From assembly GCA_016787445.1 (NCBI GenBank), contig JAEUTQ010000076.1, positions 1 to 64,000 on the forward strand: 64,000 nt of DNA. Direction: 5' to 3'. A program made the translations under genes and the position numbers. Shown here in pieces: positions 18,106-27,850 of this stretch; position 1 is the stretch's first letter, and every line of letters begins with the position of its first letter. Origin of the DNA: Bacteroidia bacterium. GTDB taxonomy: Bacteria; Bacteroidota; Bacteroidia; B-17B0; Aurantibacillaceae. The notes beneath the pieces were generated by a model, which had not been told where the DNA came from, did not search any database, and saw only the letters and a program-made list of their open reading frames with translations.

Positions 18106-19796
18106 ATTTGTGTTCGTTTATTGAGAATGATCTGAAGTATGAATGCAATGCCCATCACCAAGGCACAACCAATTACGTTGAGCCATAAGAAAGCGGTTAA
18201 ATCCATAAGCCAGGCGTAAATGATAAATGCTTCGGCCAACAGCGCGGCATAAAACACCGCGATACCCTTAATGTTTTTCATGTAAAATGCTACAAGAAAA
18301 ATACCAAGTATGGTACCGTAAAACAAGGATCCTAAAATATTCACGGCTTCAATTAAATTTCCCAGTTTACTGGCGTAAATCGCAACAATTACGCAAAATA
18401 CGCCCCATAAAATTGTGGCGATGCGTGAGGCGGATAAATACAAATGTTCACTGCCTTCTTTTTTATAGAGACGTTTGTAAAAATCAACCACAGTGGTGGA
18501 AGCAAGTGAATTTAAGCCGCTGGCAGTTGATCCCATGGAGGCTAAAAAAATAATGGCGATGAGTAAACCTACAATACCTACTGGTAACTGCTGCGTTACA
18601 AAGGTGAGAAAGATGTAATTCGTATCGTTGGTATCTGCTTTCGGATTGTTTTTTTCCATCAGCTTAGTGACTTCATTCCGAAGGGCAATTGTTTTTCGAT
18701 CGGCTTCTTTTACTTTTAATCCCGCGGCATTTATAGCGTTTTCATCTTTGCTGTGAATGGCTTCAACCAATACATGTAACTCTTTTTGTTTTTCCTGATG
18801 CGCGTTGGCATATTGTTGTGTTAATTCATGATATTCGTTTTTGTATGCGCTGTTTTCAATGCGGTTGGCTTCCACTTTATTGAAGAAAACCGGCGCGTCA
18901 TTAAATTGATAGAAAGCAAATACTAATACGCCAATGAGCAAAATAAAAAACTGCATCGGGATTTTAATCAGTCCGTTCATTACTAATCCCAAACGACTTT
19001 GTGTAATGGAACTTCCGGTTAAATAGCGACCCACTTGCGATTGATCGGTACCGAAATAAGAAAGCTGAAGAAAGAATCCACCAATAATTCCCGACCAAAT
19101 ATTATAACGGTTGTTTAAATCAAAGGTGGTATCAATAGCGTTTAACTTTCCCATTTTTCCGCTAATCGTTAAGGCATCGCTAAAGCTTACGTTATCCGGC
19201 AATAAATGTACGACCATGAATGCGGCTAAAAATAATCCCGCAAAAATGATGCTCATTTGCAAAAACTGTGTGTAGGAAACCGCTTTTGTTCCGCCATAAA
19301 CGGTATAGGTGATTACTAAAAATCCATTGGCGATAATGGTGTAAGTTATGTCGATGTTTAAAATGGTCGATAAAATAATGGCCGGCGCGTAAATGGTAAT
19401 TCCCGTTGATAATCCGCGCTGCAATAAAAATAAAAAGGCGGTGAGTGTACGTGTTTTATTATCGAAACGTTTTTCTAAATATTCGTAAGCCGTAAAAACA
19501 TTGAGTTTATGAAAAATGGGAATAAACGTAATGCATAACACCACCATGGCTAAAGGCAAACCAAAATAGAATTGCACAAATCGTAAGCCATCGCTGTAGC
19601 CTTGTCCGGGTGCTGATAAAAATGTAATGGCGCTGGCTTGCGTGGCCATTACCGATAATCCCACATGGTACCAGGGAAGTTGTCTGTCTGCCAGTAAATA
19701 CCCATCGATGTTTTTTGCCCCACGACTTTTCCATACACCATAAATTATGATAGATAAAAGTGTGATGCTTAAAACTAACCAATCGATTAAACTCAT
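18090..19796 (-). CDS. Sodium:solute symporter (SSS family)
   Basis: A 568-residue integral membrane transporter with about 13 hydrophobic helices. The N-terminal signature is typical (IDGYLLADRQLPWYHVGLSVMATQASAITFLSAPG). A long charged loop at ~305-400 (helical, Glu/Lys-rich) between helices is unusual in size. It should couple substrate uptake across the inner membrane to sodium. The gene is translationally coupled (ATGA) to a 40-residue membrane protein and lies below a PIG-L deacetylase gene, suggesting uptake of a product of that enzyme, perhaps a sugar; the substrate is inferred only. Confidence 0.9.
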   Translation of the reverse strand: MSLIDWLVLSITLLSIIIYGVWKSRGAKNIDGYLLADRQLPWYHVGLSVMATQASAITFLSAPGQGYSDGLRFVQFYFGLPLAMVVLCITFIPIFHKLNVFTAYEYLEKRFDNKTRTLTAFLFLLQRGLSTGITIYAPAIILSTILNIDITYTIIANGFLVITYTVYGGTKAVSYTQFLQMSIIFAGLFLAAFMVVHLLPDNVSFSDALTISGKMGKLNAIDTTFDLNNRYNIWSGIIGGFFLQLSYFGTDQSQVGRYLTGSSITQSRLGLVMNGLIKIPMQFFILLIGVLVFAFYQFNDAPVFFNKVEANRIENSAYKNEYHELTQQYANAHQEKQKELHVLVEAIHSKDENAINAAGLKVKEADRKTIALRNEVTKLMEKNNPKADTNDTNYIFLTFVTQQLPVGIVGLLIAIIFLASMGSTASGLNSLASTTVVDFYKRLYKKEGSEHLYLSASRIATILWGVFCVIVAIYASKLGNLIEAVNILGSLFYGTILGIFLVAFYMKNIKGIAVFYAALLAEAFIIYAWLMDLTAFLWLNVIGCALVMGIAFILQIILNKRTQIKNPA

Positions 19797-19915
19797 TTAT
19801 AAGATTGTGTAAAGAGGTAGAGTAAAAAAATAATTAGTACTAAAGAACCAATCACTAATGTATAAACATTGGTCCAGGTTTTTAAAATAGGTGGTTTCTC
19901 TTCTTGCTCGTTCAT
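19793..19915 (-). CDS. 40-residue single-pass membrane protein in the symporter operon
   Basis: A 40-residue ORF with one strong membrane helix (TLVIGSLVLIIFLLYLFTQ), preceded by a short acidic/polar N terminus (MNEQEEKPPILKTWTN). Its stop overlaps the symporter start as ATGA, and its ATG lies one base after the stop of the upstream deacetylase gene. Such tight packing on both sides argues that it is a real gene, probably an accessory subunit of the symporter. No named family recognised. Confidence 0.8.
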   Translation of the reverse strand: MNEQEEKPPILKTWTNVYTLVIGSLVLIIFLLYLFTQSYK

Positions 19916-19916
19916 G

Positions 19917-22412
19917 TTATTTGTTTTGAGGTAAGCTCAATAAATTCACAAACAATCGGTAAGCGCCCGGTATGCCCGCAGGTAATTCACGGAAGAAAGC
20001 CAAGCCTGTATACACAAAATTTCCTTTGCCATGTTTTGCAATGATTAAACTACCGTCGCTCGGTTTTTCATTGGCATCGTTCATGGCCAAAATAGTTTCA
20101 TACTGCTTATCAAGTTCGGTTGCGAAATAAATGCCGCGTTCCTGAATCCAGTTTTCAAAATCTTTGGCAGTAATTTTATTGGGTGTATTTAAAACACTGT
20201 GTTTTTCATTGATGAATTTTACTTCAGCTTTTTCATCCGTTACACGGTCGCGGGAAATGGTAAAAGGGTAGGGACCAATTTTCGCTTTTACAGGTCCGAT
20301 TCGGTTATTGGTGTTGTATTGAACAATCAGATTTCCGCCATTCTTAACGTAATCCATAAGTTTGTTGTAATGAACCTGTAATCGCTCACTTGTGTTATAC
20401 GCTCTTACGCCCGTTACAATCGCGCTGTACTTCGAAAGATTTTCATTCGTTAAAAGTTCATCGGATAACACTGTTACATTATACCCAATTTGTTTTAAGC
20501 AAGCGGTTACATCATCTCCCGCACCGGGAATGTAAGCAATGTTAGCGTCGGTCTTTTTTAAATCAATATAAATTAATCCGGCTTTGGCATTACTTAAAGC
20601 AAATTGATAAGGAATATGATCGTATTCGATACGTTTGATGCTTTTTGAATAGCTTTGGTTATTCACCTTTAAAGCCGCTGTTAAATAACCGTTAGTTACG
20701 TTCTTTGTAGCCGAAACAGTAGCTTCAATAATGGCTTCATCGCCTTTATTGAGTAATTTGAATTCCGGATTAGCAATAGAAATACTCCAGCCTTCCGAAC
20801 CTTTTAATTCCAGTTTACCATTTACATTTGCAGTGTTAGCTTTGATTGTCAGAGAAATGTTTTTTGGTTTTGTATCAGTAAACACAAATACTTTCTCCTG
20901 AATATTTACGGTAACCGGTGGTAATATTTCAAAGGGACGGTAAATTTCTCCTTTTACAGGATCGGTGTATTTGTGAACTAAATTTCTTTCTATCGTTAAT
21001 GCTAAATCTTCAATCGTAATGCCAAAAGTTACTTTGGTTAAGGATTCGTTTTCCGGCTTGCCGATTAAATTTTCGTTTTTTACCGTATAAAATCCGATGC
21101 TGTGATCTTCATTCAGCCAATAAGGATTAGAGTAGGGAAGTGATTCAGGAAGTTTTTCTTTTCGTTTGAATGTATAGAGGTCGTTTGTTTTTAAAGTTAA
21201 CTGACAGGTTGTATCGCTTTGGTTTAAATAAGAAATTTTAGTGAGCTTCACATTGCTTTTATTTCGGTTGAGCACTTGAACTGTAAGATTTACTTCTTGT
21301 CCCGGAATTCCGATATATTCCGGTGAAAAAGCTTCCAACCACAAACCTGAGCAAGCCAATAAGAGCGTTTCAGTTTCCTTTAGTTTTTGTTTTTTCCAAT
21401 ACGAAATTTCGGTATTGCTTTCCGGTAAGGATGAAATTTGTTTGTAAATAGCAATAAGCGCATTAAGGCTGTTCTCCGGATTTTGCGGATTAAACTTCGT
21501 GATGCAATCATTGATGAGTGATTCAATTTTTTCGAGGCCTTTAAAGCGGCCCCAGCTTAAGGATATGCCTTCCAGTACATCCGACTTCACACTATCACCT
21601 TTTAATAGTTTAAAATATTCAATATTAGTGCCGCGTTGTTTGGCAGAGCCAAATCCCTGACTTTTGTGACAAGAGCGACTTTCGGCAGAAATTTCACCGT
21701 AACTTTTTCCCAGAAGCGGATTAAATAATCCAACATCCACTTTTAATTGATCGGGGGAAGTCGTGTTAGTGCTTCCGAAATTAAATGTATTCCAGAAAAT
21801 GCGTTTTGCTTGCCAGGTTTGTACTTGTGTTAGTTGTTCGGGAAAACGTTTTGGGTCGGCAGCCGCATCAAATGCTTCCAAAGCGAGTATAGCAGAAGCG
21901 GTATGGTGACCGTGACCGCCTTCACCTGTGGAAGGAAAACGACAAATGATAACATCCGGTTTAAAACGGCGAATGGTTAACACCACATCTGCGAGGATGC
22001 TGTCTTTACTCCAGAAAGAAAATGTTTCTTCCGGTGTTTTTGAATAACCGAAATCATTAGCACGTGTAAAAAATTGTTCGGCGCCATCTACTCTTCGTGC
22101 CGCGAGTAATTCCTGTGTTCTAATTAATCCTAGTAATTCACCTTGTTCTTTCCCGATTAAATTTTGACCGCCATCACCGCGTGTAAGCGATAAATAACCT
22201 GTTCTTACTTTTTTCTCATTCGCCAGATAACCTAATAAACGTGTGTTCTCATCATCGGGATGCGCGGCAATATACAATACACTGCCTATGGTATTTAATT
22301 TTTTTAAACCTTGAATGATTTCAGAAGAGTTTAACGTGTTGTTTTGGGAAAGAATGGGTTGAATGCTAAAAACAAGCAGGTGCAGAACAAGTATAATGGA
22401 GTTTAACTTCAT
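19917..22412 (-). CDS. Exported PIG-L family deacetylase with C-terminal GATase-like domain
   Basis: An 831-residue exported enzyme from MKLNSIILVLHLLVFSIQPILSQ; an ATG at 22460 would add a poor N terminus. Residues ~35-200 are a PIG-L/LmbE deacetylase domain with zinc motif AHPDDE and HGHHTAS, suited to removing acetyl from GlcNAc-type substrates. The middle is beta-rich. Residues ~620-830 resemble a class I glutamine-amidotransferase-like or ThuA-type fold (GVRAYNT, GGNLIVQYNT, HPKGNFVY-like tail) without a clear catalytic Cys. It heads a three-gene operon with a tiny membrane protein and a sodium symporter. Role in glycan scavenging is inferred. Confidence 0.88.
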   Translation of the reverse strand: MKLNSIILVLHLLVFSIQPILSQNNTLNSSEIIQGLKKLNTIGSVLYIAAHPDDENTRLLGYLANEKKVRTGYLSLTRGDGGQNLIGKEQGELLGLIRTQELLAARRVDGAEQFFTRANDFGYSKTPEETFSFWSKDSILADVVLTIRRFKPDVIICRFPSTGEGGHGHHTASAILALEAFDAAADPKRFPEQLTQVQTWQAKRIFWNTFNFGSTNTTSPDQLKVDVGLFNPLLGKSYGEISAESRSCHKSQGFGSAKQRGTNIEYFKLLKGDSVKSDVLEGISLSWGRFKGLEKIESLINDCITKFNPQNPENSLNALIAIYKQISSLPESNTEISYWKKQKLKETETLLLACSGLWLEAFSPEYIGIPGQEVNLTVQVLNRNKSNVKLTKISYLNQSDTTCQLTLKTNDLYTFKRKEKLPESLPYSNPYWLNEDHSIGFYTVKNENLIGKPENESLTKVTFGITIEDLALTIERNLVHKYTDPVKGEIYRPFEILPPVTVNIQEKVFVFTDTKPKNISLTIKANTANVNGKLELKGSEGWSISIANPEFKLLNKGDEAIIEATVSATKNVTNGYLTAALKVNNQSYSKSIKRIEYDHIPYQFALSNAKAGLIYIDLKKTDANIAYIPGAGDDVTACLKQIGYNVTVLSDELLTNENLSKYSAIVTGVRAYNTSERLQVHYNKLMDYVKNGGNLIVQYNTNNRIGPVKAKIGPYPFTISRDRVTDEKAEVKFINEKHSVLNTPNKITAKDFENWIQERGIYFATELDKQYETILAMNDANEKPSDGSLIIAKHGKGNFVYTGLAFFRELPAGIPGAYRLFVNLLSLPQNK

Positions 22413-22669
22413 AGTTTTAACAAGATTTTTGAAATGGATAAAAGCGGATGCCAAGCTCATGTGAAACGGTTTATACCTTTATTTTTAATTGTTTAACAAG
22501 GTTTCAAATGAATTGTTTGCTTATTAACGACATTGCTAAAAGTAAAAATAAACAATATAGTGAAATCCTACAATCCCGAAAAATTTCGTCATGTTTTCAT
22601 TTCACATAGATTGTTAATTATTGGGGTATTATTTCGGTAACTTTATATTACCTTTGCATTATTGTAAGT

Positions 22670-23437
22670 ATGAAAAAACTACTCACCTTAACACTGTTAA
22701 TTTTTGTCGGCTCGCTAGTGGCACAAACCACCGATGCGCAAGGCCGTAAACAAGGCTATTGGAAAAAAATGGATGAGAAAACGCAGAAGTTGATTTATGA
22801 AGGGATGTTTAAGGATGATAAGCCGCAAGGTGTATTTAAATACTATTACCCTTTAGTGGATAGCGTTCGTGCTTTGGTGGATTATAAGAAAGATGGGAAA
22901 TACGCGTATGCTAAATTATTTCACCCTAACGGAAAATTAATGGCCAAGGGAAAATATTTAGGCGAAAGCATTAAGGATTCTGTTTGGACATATTATGATG
23001 ATTTGGGCGTCATGATGTCGAAAGAGAATTATAAGAATGGAAAGAAAGAGGGAAAGCAATTTGTGTATTTACCTAACGGAAAAACAGCAGAGGAAAGAAA
23101 TTTTAAGGATGGAGTGGAGCATGGTGCATTCAAACAATTTTATGATGGTGTTAAATTAAAAGCTGATGGAAATTTCATAAACGGCAAGCAGGAAGGAAAG
23201 ATGACGTATTTCTATCCTAACGGCATAGCGGCAGCTACCGGATTTTACAAGAACGGAATGCGTAATGGTCCGTGGATTTATAAGGACAAAGAAGGAAAAG
23301 TGACAGAGAAGGAATTGTATGAATATGGTCAGATAGCGGATAAGAAAACTACAGATGCTTTTTTTGATAAGAACAAAGTAAAGGATACTCCCGCTCCTAA
23401 ATCTGGCGAACAAAAACCGGCAAACAAGAAGAAATAA
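22670..23437 (+). CDS. Exported MORN-repeat protein (YwqK-like)
   Basis: A 255-residue protein with signal peptide MKKLLTLTLLIFVGSLVAQ. At least six MORN-type units of ~23 residues follow (GxWxYYxxxGxxxxKxNYKxGKKEGKxxxYxPNG), forming a beta-hairpin ribbon. The C terminus is lysine-rich and disordered. Such proteins are often auto-annotated as YwqK-family antitoxins, but no toxin gene is nearby and a structural or surface role fits better. A TACCTTTG -7 box lies at 22649-22656. mnmA follows after 22 bp and is probably co-transcribed. Confidence 0.82.
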   Translation: MKKLLTLTLLIFVGSLVAQTTDAQGRKQGYWKKMDEKTQKLIYEGMFKDDKPQGVFKYYYPLVDSVRALVDYKKDGKYAYAKLFHPNGKLMAKGKYLGESIKDSVWTYYDDLGVMMSKENYKNGKKEGKQFVYLPNGKTAEERNFKDGVEHGAFKQFYDGVKLKADGNFINGKQEGKMTYFYPNGIAAATGFYKNGMRNGPWIYKDKEGKVTEKELYEYGQIADKKTTDAFFDKNKVKDTPAPKSGEQKPANKKK

Positions 23438-23459
23438 TTTTATTTCTTAAAAATTAATC

Positions 23460-24557
23460 ATGAGCAAACACGGAAAAGTATTGGTGGCGATGAGCGGTGG
23501 AATTGACAGTTCCGTTGCGGCTATGATGTTGCATGAACAAGGTTATGAAGTGGTAGGTATTACCATGAAAACCTGGGATTATGAAACATCGGGAGGCAGT
23601 AAGCGTGAAACCGGTTGTTGTAGTTTAGACAGTATCAACGACGCGCGTGCTATTGCCGTAAATTTTGGCTTTCCGCATTATATTTTAGATATCAGAGGAG
23701 AATTTGGTGATCACATCATCAATAATTTTGTGGAGGAATATTTAGCGGGACGAACACCTAATCCTTGTGTTTTATGTAACACCCATATTAAGTGGGAAGC
23801 ATTGCTCAAGCGTGCCGATATGTTAGATTGTGAATTTATCGCTACCGGACATTACGCGCAATTGCGTGATGAAAATGAACGTCGCGTTATTTTTAAAGGT
23901 GTGGATGAAAACAAAGATCAAACCTATGTGTTGTGGGGATTGTCACAAGAGAGTTTAAAACGCACTTTTTTTCCTTTAGGAGGGTATAAAAAGCCGGAGA
24001 TAAAACAAATGGCGAAAGACGCGGGTTTTATCGACTTAGCGAATAAAAGCGAGAGCTACGATATTTGTTTTGTACCTAATAACGATTATCGTTCTTTCTT
24101 AAAACATCGTTTACCGGATTTAGAAGCCAAAGTGGAAGGCGGTAACTATGTGTACAAGGGGAAGACCGTTGGAAAGCATAGAGGTTATCCTTTTTATACC
24201 ATTGGTCAGCGTAAAGGATTAGACATTGCTTTGGGTGATCCTGTTTTTGTAAAGGAAATTATTCCGGAAACAAACACGATTGTGTTAGGCGATAAAAATG
24301 ATTTGGAAGAAATGCAACTTATGGTGCGCGACTTTAATTTAATTAAGTATGCTTCCTTGCCGGATGATTTTGTGGGATTAACAAAGATCCGTTATAAAGA
24401 CGCGGGCACATTAGCTACCATTAATACAAGTGGCGATAAATTAGATGTGGTGTTTCATGCGCCGGTTACAGGTGTAGCACCCGGACAAAGCGCGGTGATT
24501 TACGAAGGAAATGATTTAGTGGGTGGTGGATTTATAGATAGGAAGAAATACATTTAA
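23460..24557 (+). CDS. mnmA: tRNA-specific 2-thiouridylase MnmA
   Basis: A 365-residue enzyme that puts sulfur on U34 of tRNA-Lys, -Glu and -Gln. The PP-loop (MSGGIDSS, 11-18) binds ATP for adenylation. Cys103 (NPCVLCN) and Cys203 (SYDICFVP) are the expected catalytic cysteine pair that carries and transfers persulfide sulfur. The tRNA-binding loop motif NKDQTYVLWGL is present. Length and ends are normal. It follows the MORN gene by 22 bp and ends at a strong terminator. Confidence 0.97.
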   Translation: MSKHGKVLVAMSGGIDSSVAAMMLHEQGYEVVGITMKTWDYETSGGSKRETGCCSLDSINDARAIAVNFGFPHYILDIRGEFGDHIINNFVEEYLAGRTPNPCVLCNTHIKWEALLKRADMLDCEFIATGHYAQLRDENERRVIFKGVDENKDQTYVLWGLSQESLKRTFFPLGGYKKPEIKQMAKDAGFIDLANKSESYDICFVPNNDYRSFLKHRLPDLEAKVEGGNYVYKGKTVGKHRGYPFYTIGQRKGLDIALGDPVFVKEIIPETNTIVLGDKNDLEEMQLMVRDFNLIKYASLPDDFVGLTKIRYKDAGTLATINTSGDKLDVVFHAPVTGVAPGQSAVIYEGNDLVGGGFIDRKKYI

Positions 24558-24560
24558 ATA

Positions 24561-24588
24561 AAAAGCCCCGGTAATCCGGGGCTTTTTA
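24561..24588. terminator. Rho-independent terminator after mnmA
   Basis: An 11-bp stem AAAAGCCCCGG / CCGGGGCTTTT with a TAAT loop and a T-run. The flanking A-run lets it work on both strands, serving also the convergent lipoprotein gene. Confidence 0.92.
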
Positions 24589-24614
24589 TTAATTATCGGA
24601 TCAATGAGAAAAAA

Positions 24615-25328
24615 TTAATTTTTCACATAAATCACCTTAGAATAATTTGCGCTGACGGCAAATTTCATTAATTTAAAATTAACCGTGGTGTCACGATATT
24701 TTCTATAAGTAACACTCAATGTTGCATTGGCATTCGCAACTAAAACGGTTGGTGTGTTAACGGTATATAATGAGCTGTCTGCCGATATGATACCAAAATA
24801 CGCATTAGTACTATTGGATTTAATAAAAATAATTGCTTCGTCGGCGTTTTTTCCACCCAGTTGAATTGATGTTGTACCGCTTTTAGAAATCGTGTCGGGC
24901 AGTAGGTTGTATTTATAAAATTGTGGAATGGAATCGTATATGGCTTTTGTAAAACTTGGAAAATCAGAAGTACCATTAATTTGCCAAATAAAAGGTGGGT
25001 GTTGAAATTGATTAAGCGTGTCGCCATAGGATAATGTATACCAATTGCAATAGGTGAATAACTTAGTTCCGTTAACCCAAATCGAATTTACGTTAACACA
25101 ACTTGGAGCTTTTGAACAAGTACTCCATTTGCTTAAATCAATGAAAGGACTTCTTCCATTTGGGATAGCCATATTGTTTGTGACAAGATAGGATTGTGTA
25201 ATGCTAAACCATGTATCGTATTCTGTCGTACATTTGAGCATTGGTTCCGGTTCTTTCTTCTTGCAAAATGAAAAGATTGCAAGAATGAAGAATAAAAAAA
25301 ATGAAAAGTATTTGTTTTTTAATCTCAT
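24615..25328 (-). CDS. Putative lipoprotein of unknown function
   Basis: A 237-residue protein from MRLKNKYFSF. The N terminus is a lipoprotein signal (FFLFFILAIFSFC, lipid-bearing Cys followed by KKKEPEP). The mature part has several cysteines (KCTTEYD, SKAPSCVNVN) and is beta-rich. No family recognised. It lies on the same strand as the T9SS gene that ends 18 bp upstream of its start, so the two may be co-transcribed. Confidence 0.7.
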   Translation of the reverse strand: MRLKNKYFSFFLFFILAIFSFCKKKEPEPMLKCTTEYDTWFSITQSYLVTNNMAIPNGRSPFIDLSKWSTCSKAPSCVNVNSIWVNGTKLFTYCNWYTLSYGDTLNQFQHPPFIWQINGTSDFPSFTKAIYDSIPQFYKYNLLPDTISKSGTTSIQLGGKNADEAIIFIKSNSTNAYFGIISADSSLYTVNTPTVLVANANATLSVTYRKYRDTTVNFKLMKFAVSANYSKVIYVKN

Positions 25329-25346
25329 TAATATCTTCAAGTCAAT

Positions 25347-26540
25347 TTACTTTATCACAATCACTTTTTCTCTGAAAGTTCTTCCGGTTAAGAAATAAAT
25401 TCCGTTTTCCAATCCGCTAATTTCAACTCGGTAATCATTACTCTTATCCAATTGTATAATGCGTGCTTGTTGTCCGATATCATTATATAAAAACAATGTT
25501 TCCTCTTTCTCTCCGAAAATAATGAAATGCCCGTTGCTTGGGTTCGGAAAATATTTTACCGTGCCTTTGGTTGGTGTTAATTCATCTACACCGCTAGTAG
25601 TGCACCATGTTATATTTACAGAAACAACACCTGAGTTCAGATCAATATAAGGCGAAGAAGCCGGTGGTGTTAAATCACAGAATTTAAAATTACCTTTCAT
25701 ATGTCCGCTGTTTGCTGAAGTATCGCTTACGGTAAATGTTCCGGTATTGGTGCCTCTTACTGTATCTGTATTGTACCAGCTGTCTAAAACCACAACATTG
25801 CCCATATTTATAAAACTTGCCGTGTTGCCCGGAGTGTAATTATGAAAGTTTTTTGTAATTCGAATATGCGCTCCAGGTATATTCGTGAATATTTTTTTAT
25901 TCCATATGCTTCCAGATAAAATTAACGAGTCATTATTATCGTAATCACCATCATTGGTTAATGCATATCCACTATGGTAGTTACTGTTGAGGAATATGCT
26001 TTTATTTGTGCACCACGTCGTAAAAACTCGACCATAATTATACAGAATTGATGCATTAGTTAGACTATCACCAATAATTCTTCCATTTGCAGTATTTGTA
26101 AATTGGCTAGCAATATACATACTATCCATCGTAATCGTTCCGTTGTTGTTGAAGCCTACAGAATTGGTCATCGCACTTACAGTAAAAGTTCCATTATTGG
26201 TATTATTTGTGCCACCGGTCACCAATAAATATCTGAAGTTTGCTTTTCCATTATTTACAAAAGTACCACCGTTAAACCATAAGTCACGGTTATTGCTCGC
26301 ATCTTGCATTAATGCGCCATTGTTATTGATAGTAATTCCGCCGGCCGTAAAACTCATACTGGTATTTAAAGTTACCGTGTGATTAATAGTAACCGAATGT
26401 CCCATTAAAGGTACACAGGTACAATTCCAGGTCAAAGGGTTTGTCCAGTTACCGTTGGTAATACTCGTAGCCGTTTGAGATTTAAAAGAAGCTGATAAAA
26501 AAATCAGAACGAAGGATAGAGAAAAGTAAAGCTGTTTCAT
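25347..26540 (-). CDS. T9SS type A sorting-domain secreted protein (beta-helix-like)
   Basis: A 397-residue protein from MKQLYFSLSFVLIFLSASFKSQ (signal peptide). It opens with the NGNWTNPLTWNCTCVPLMGHSVTI motif common at the start of Bacteroidota beta-helix surface proteins, and continues with short Asn/Thr/Gly-rich rungs (NNNGTITMDS, FTNTANGRIIGDS) consistent with a parallel beta-helix. The last ~75 residues (KYFPNPSNGHFIIFG to GLENGIYFLTG) are a T9SS type A sorting domain. A surface adhesive or matrix role is likely but not shown. Confidence 0.82.
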   Translation of the reverse strand: MKQLYFSLSFVLIFLSASFKSQTATSITNGNWTNPLTWNCTCVPLMGHSVTINHTVTLNTSMSFTAGGITINNNGALMQDASNNRDLWFNGGTFVNNGKANFRYLLVTGGTNNTNNGTFTVSAMTNSVGFNNNGTITMDSMYIASQFTNTANGRIIGDSLTNASILYNYGRVFTTWCTNKSIFLNSNYHSGYALTNDGDYDNNDSLILSGSIWNKKIFTNIPGAHIRITKNFHNYTPGNTASFINMGNVVVLDSWYNTDTVRGTNTGTFTVSDTSANSGHMKGNFKFCDLTPPASSPYIDLNSGVVSVNITWCTTSGVDELTPTKGTVKYFPNPSNGHFIIFGEKEETLFLYNDIGQQARIIQLDKSNDYRVEISGLENGIYFLTGRTFREKVIVIK

Positions 26541-26663
26541 GATTTGAATTTTGTTAAACAAATATAAGATAATAAGTGTTAATGCCAAATGTGATATAAA
26601 TCAAATGATTAGTATTCATATTTAATTCACTGTTAAGAAAGATATAATCCATAAATTTGTCCT

Positions 26664-27821
26664 ATGATTAATACAGAATCACCAAAGGAGATCATTCATC
26701 ATTCGTCGGTATCGCCTGCTTTAAAAAGCATTGCCGATAAAGTTTTTAATGGCGAGCGCATTACTTTTGATGAAGGCGTTACATTGTATAAAGAAGGCAG
26801 CTTGAGTTTTTTAGGAACTCTAGCCAATTTTGTGAGGGAGAAAAAAAGCGGCGATAAGGTTTTTTTTAATCGCAATTTTCACGTAGAGCCAACCAACATT
26901 TGTGTCTATTCCTGCGCGTTTTGTTCTTACTCGCGTTTAATTAAGCAGCGCGAGCAAGGTTGGGAACTAAGCATAGATCAAATCTTGGATATCATAAAAA
27001 AATACGACGGACAACCGGTGACTGAGGTACATATTACAGGTGGTGTTGTGCCTAAGCAAGATTTCGCTTATTACACTGAGTTATTCAGAAGAATAAAACA
27101 ACACCGTCCGGATTTACACATTAAAGCTTTAACACCGGTAGAGTATCATTACATCTTCAAAAAGGCGAAAATGACGTATGAAGAGGGAATGAAAGCTATG
27201 ATGGAAGCAGGGTTAGATAGTATGCCGGGTGGTGGTGCCGAAATATTTGATAAAGACATTCGCGATAAAATTGCCGGAGGAAAATGTAGTGCCGAAGAAT
27301 GGTTAGAAATTCATGAAGTGTGGCATAAATTAGGAAGACATTCTAATGCAACGATGTTGTATGGCCATATTGAAACTTTTGAGCACAGAATTGATCATAT
27401 GGAACGTTTACGTCAATTACAGGATAAAACCAATGGCTTTAATGCATTTATTCCGCTTAAATTCCGTAATAAGGAAAATCAAATGAGCGATGTTCCGGAA
27501 GTATCGGTAATAGAAGATTTACGTAATTACGCCGTAGCGAGAATATATTTGGATAATTTTCCGCATATCAAAGCTTATTGGGCCATGATTGGAAGAAATA
27601 CAGCGCAATTGGCGTTAAACTTTGGTGCGGATGATTTGGATGGTACAATTGATGATACCACTAAAATTTATAGCATGGCCGGAGCCGAAGAACAATCTCC
27701 AAAACTTACGACTCAACAATTAGTAGAATTAATCAAAGGAGTAGGGAAGCGTCCGGTTGAACGTGATACTTTATATGGAATTGTTAAAGATTATTCGGAA
27801 ACAACTTTCACAAACAAATAA
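26664..27821 (+). CDS. mqnE: Aminofutalosine synthase MqnE (radical SAM)
   Basis: A 385-residue radical SAM enzyme of the futalosine menaquinone pathway; it joins the chorismate-derived enolpyruvyl ether to adenosine to give aminofutalosine. The iron-sulfur motif CxxxCxxC is at Cys80, Cys84, Cys87. MPGGGAEIF and the following ATMLYGHIET block separate MqnE from the cyclase MqnC. A TAAATTTG -7 box at 26652-26659, only five bases before the ATG, suggests a leaderless or nearly leaderless transcript. DUF3078 follows 29 bp downstream. Confidence 0.92.
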   Translation: MINTESPKEIIHHSSVSPALKSIADKVFNGERITFDEGVTLYKEGSLSFLGTLANFVREKKSGDKVFFNRNFHVEPTNICVYSCAFCSYSRLIKQREQGWELSIDQILDIIKKYDGQPVTEVHITGGVVPKQDFAYYTELFRRIKQHRPDLHIKALTPVEYHYIFKKAKMTYEEGMKAMMEAGLDSMPGGGAEIFDKDIRDKIAGGKCSAEEWLEIHEVWHKLGRHSNATMLYGHIETFEHRIDHMERLRQLQDKTNGFNAFIPLKFRNKENQMSDVPEVSVIEDLRNYAVARIYLDNFPHIKAYWAMIGRNTAQLALNFGADDLDGTIDDTTKIYSMAGAEEQSPKLTTQQLVELIKGVGKRPVERDTLYGIVKDYSETTFTNK

Positions 27822-27850
27822 ATATTACTTTTGTCGACTTTAAAATTTAT

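Noticed and set aside
22670-23437. MORN protein as a YwqK antitoxin in a toxin-antitoxin pair
   Set aside because: It has a signal peptide and no toxin-like neighbour; the name stems from automated annotation of MORN repeats.
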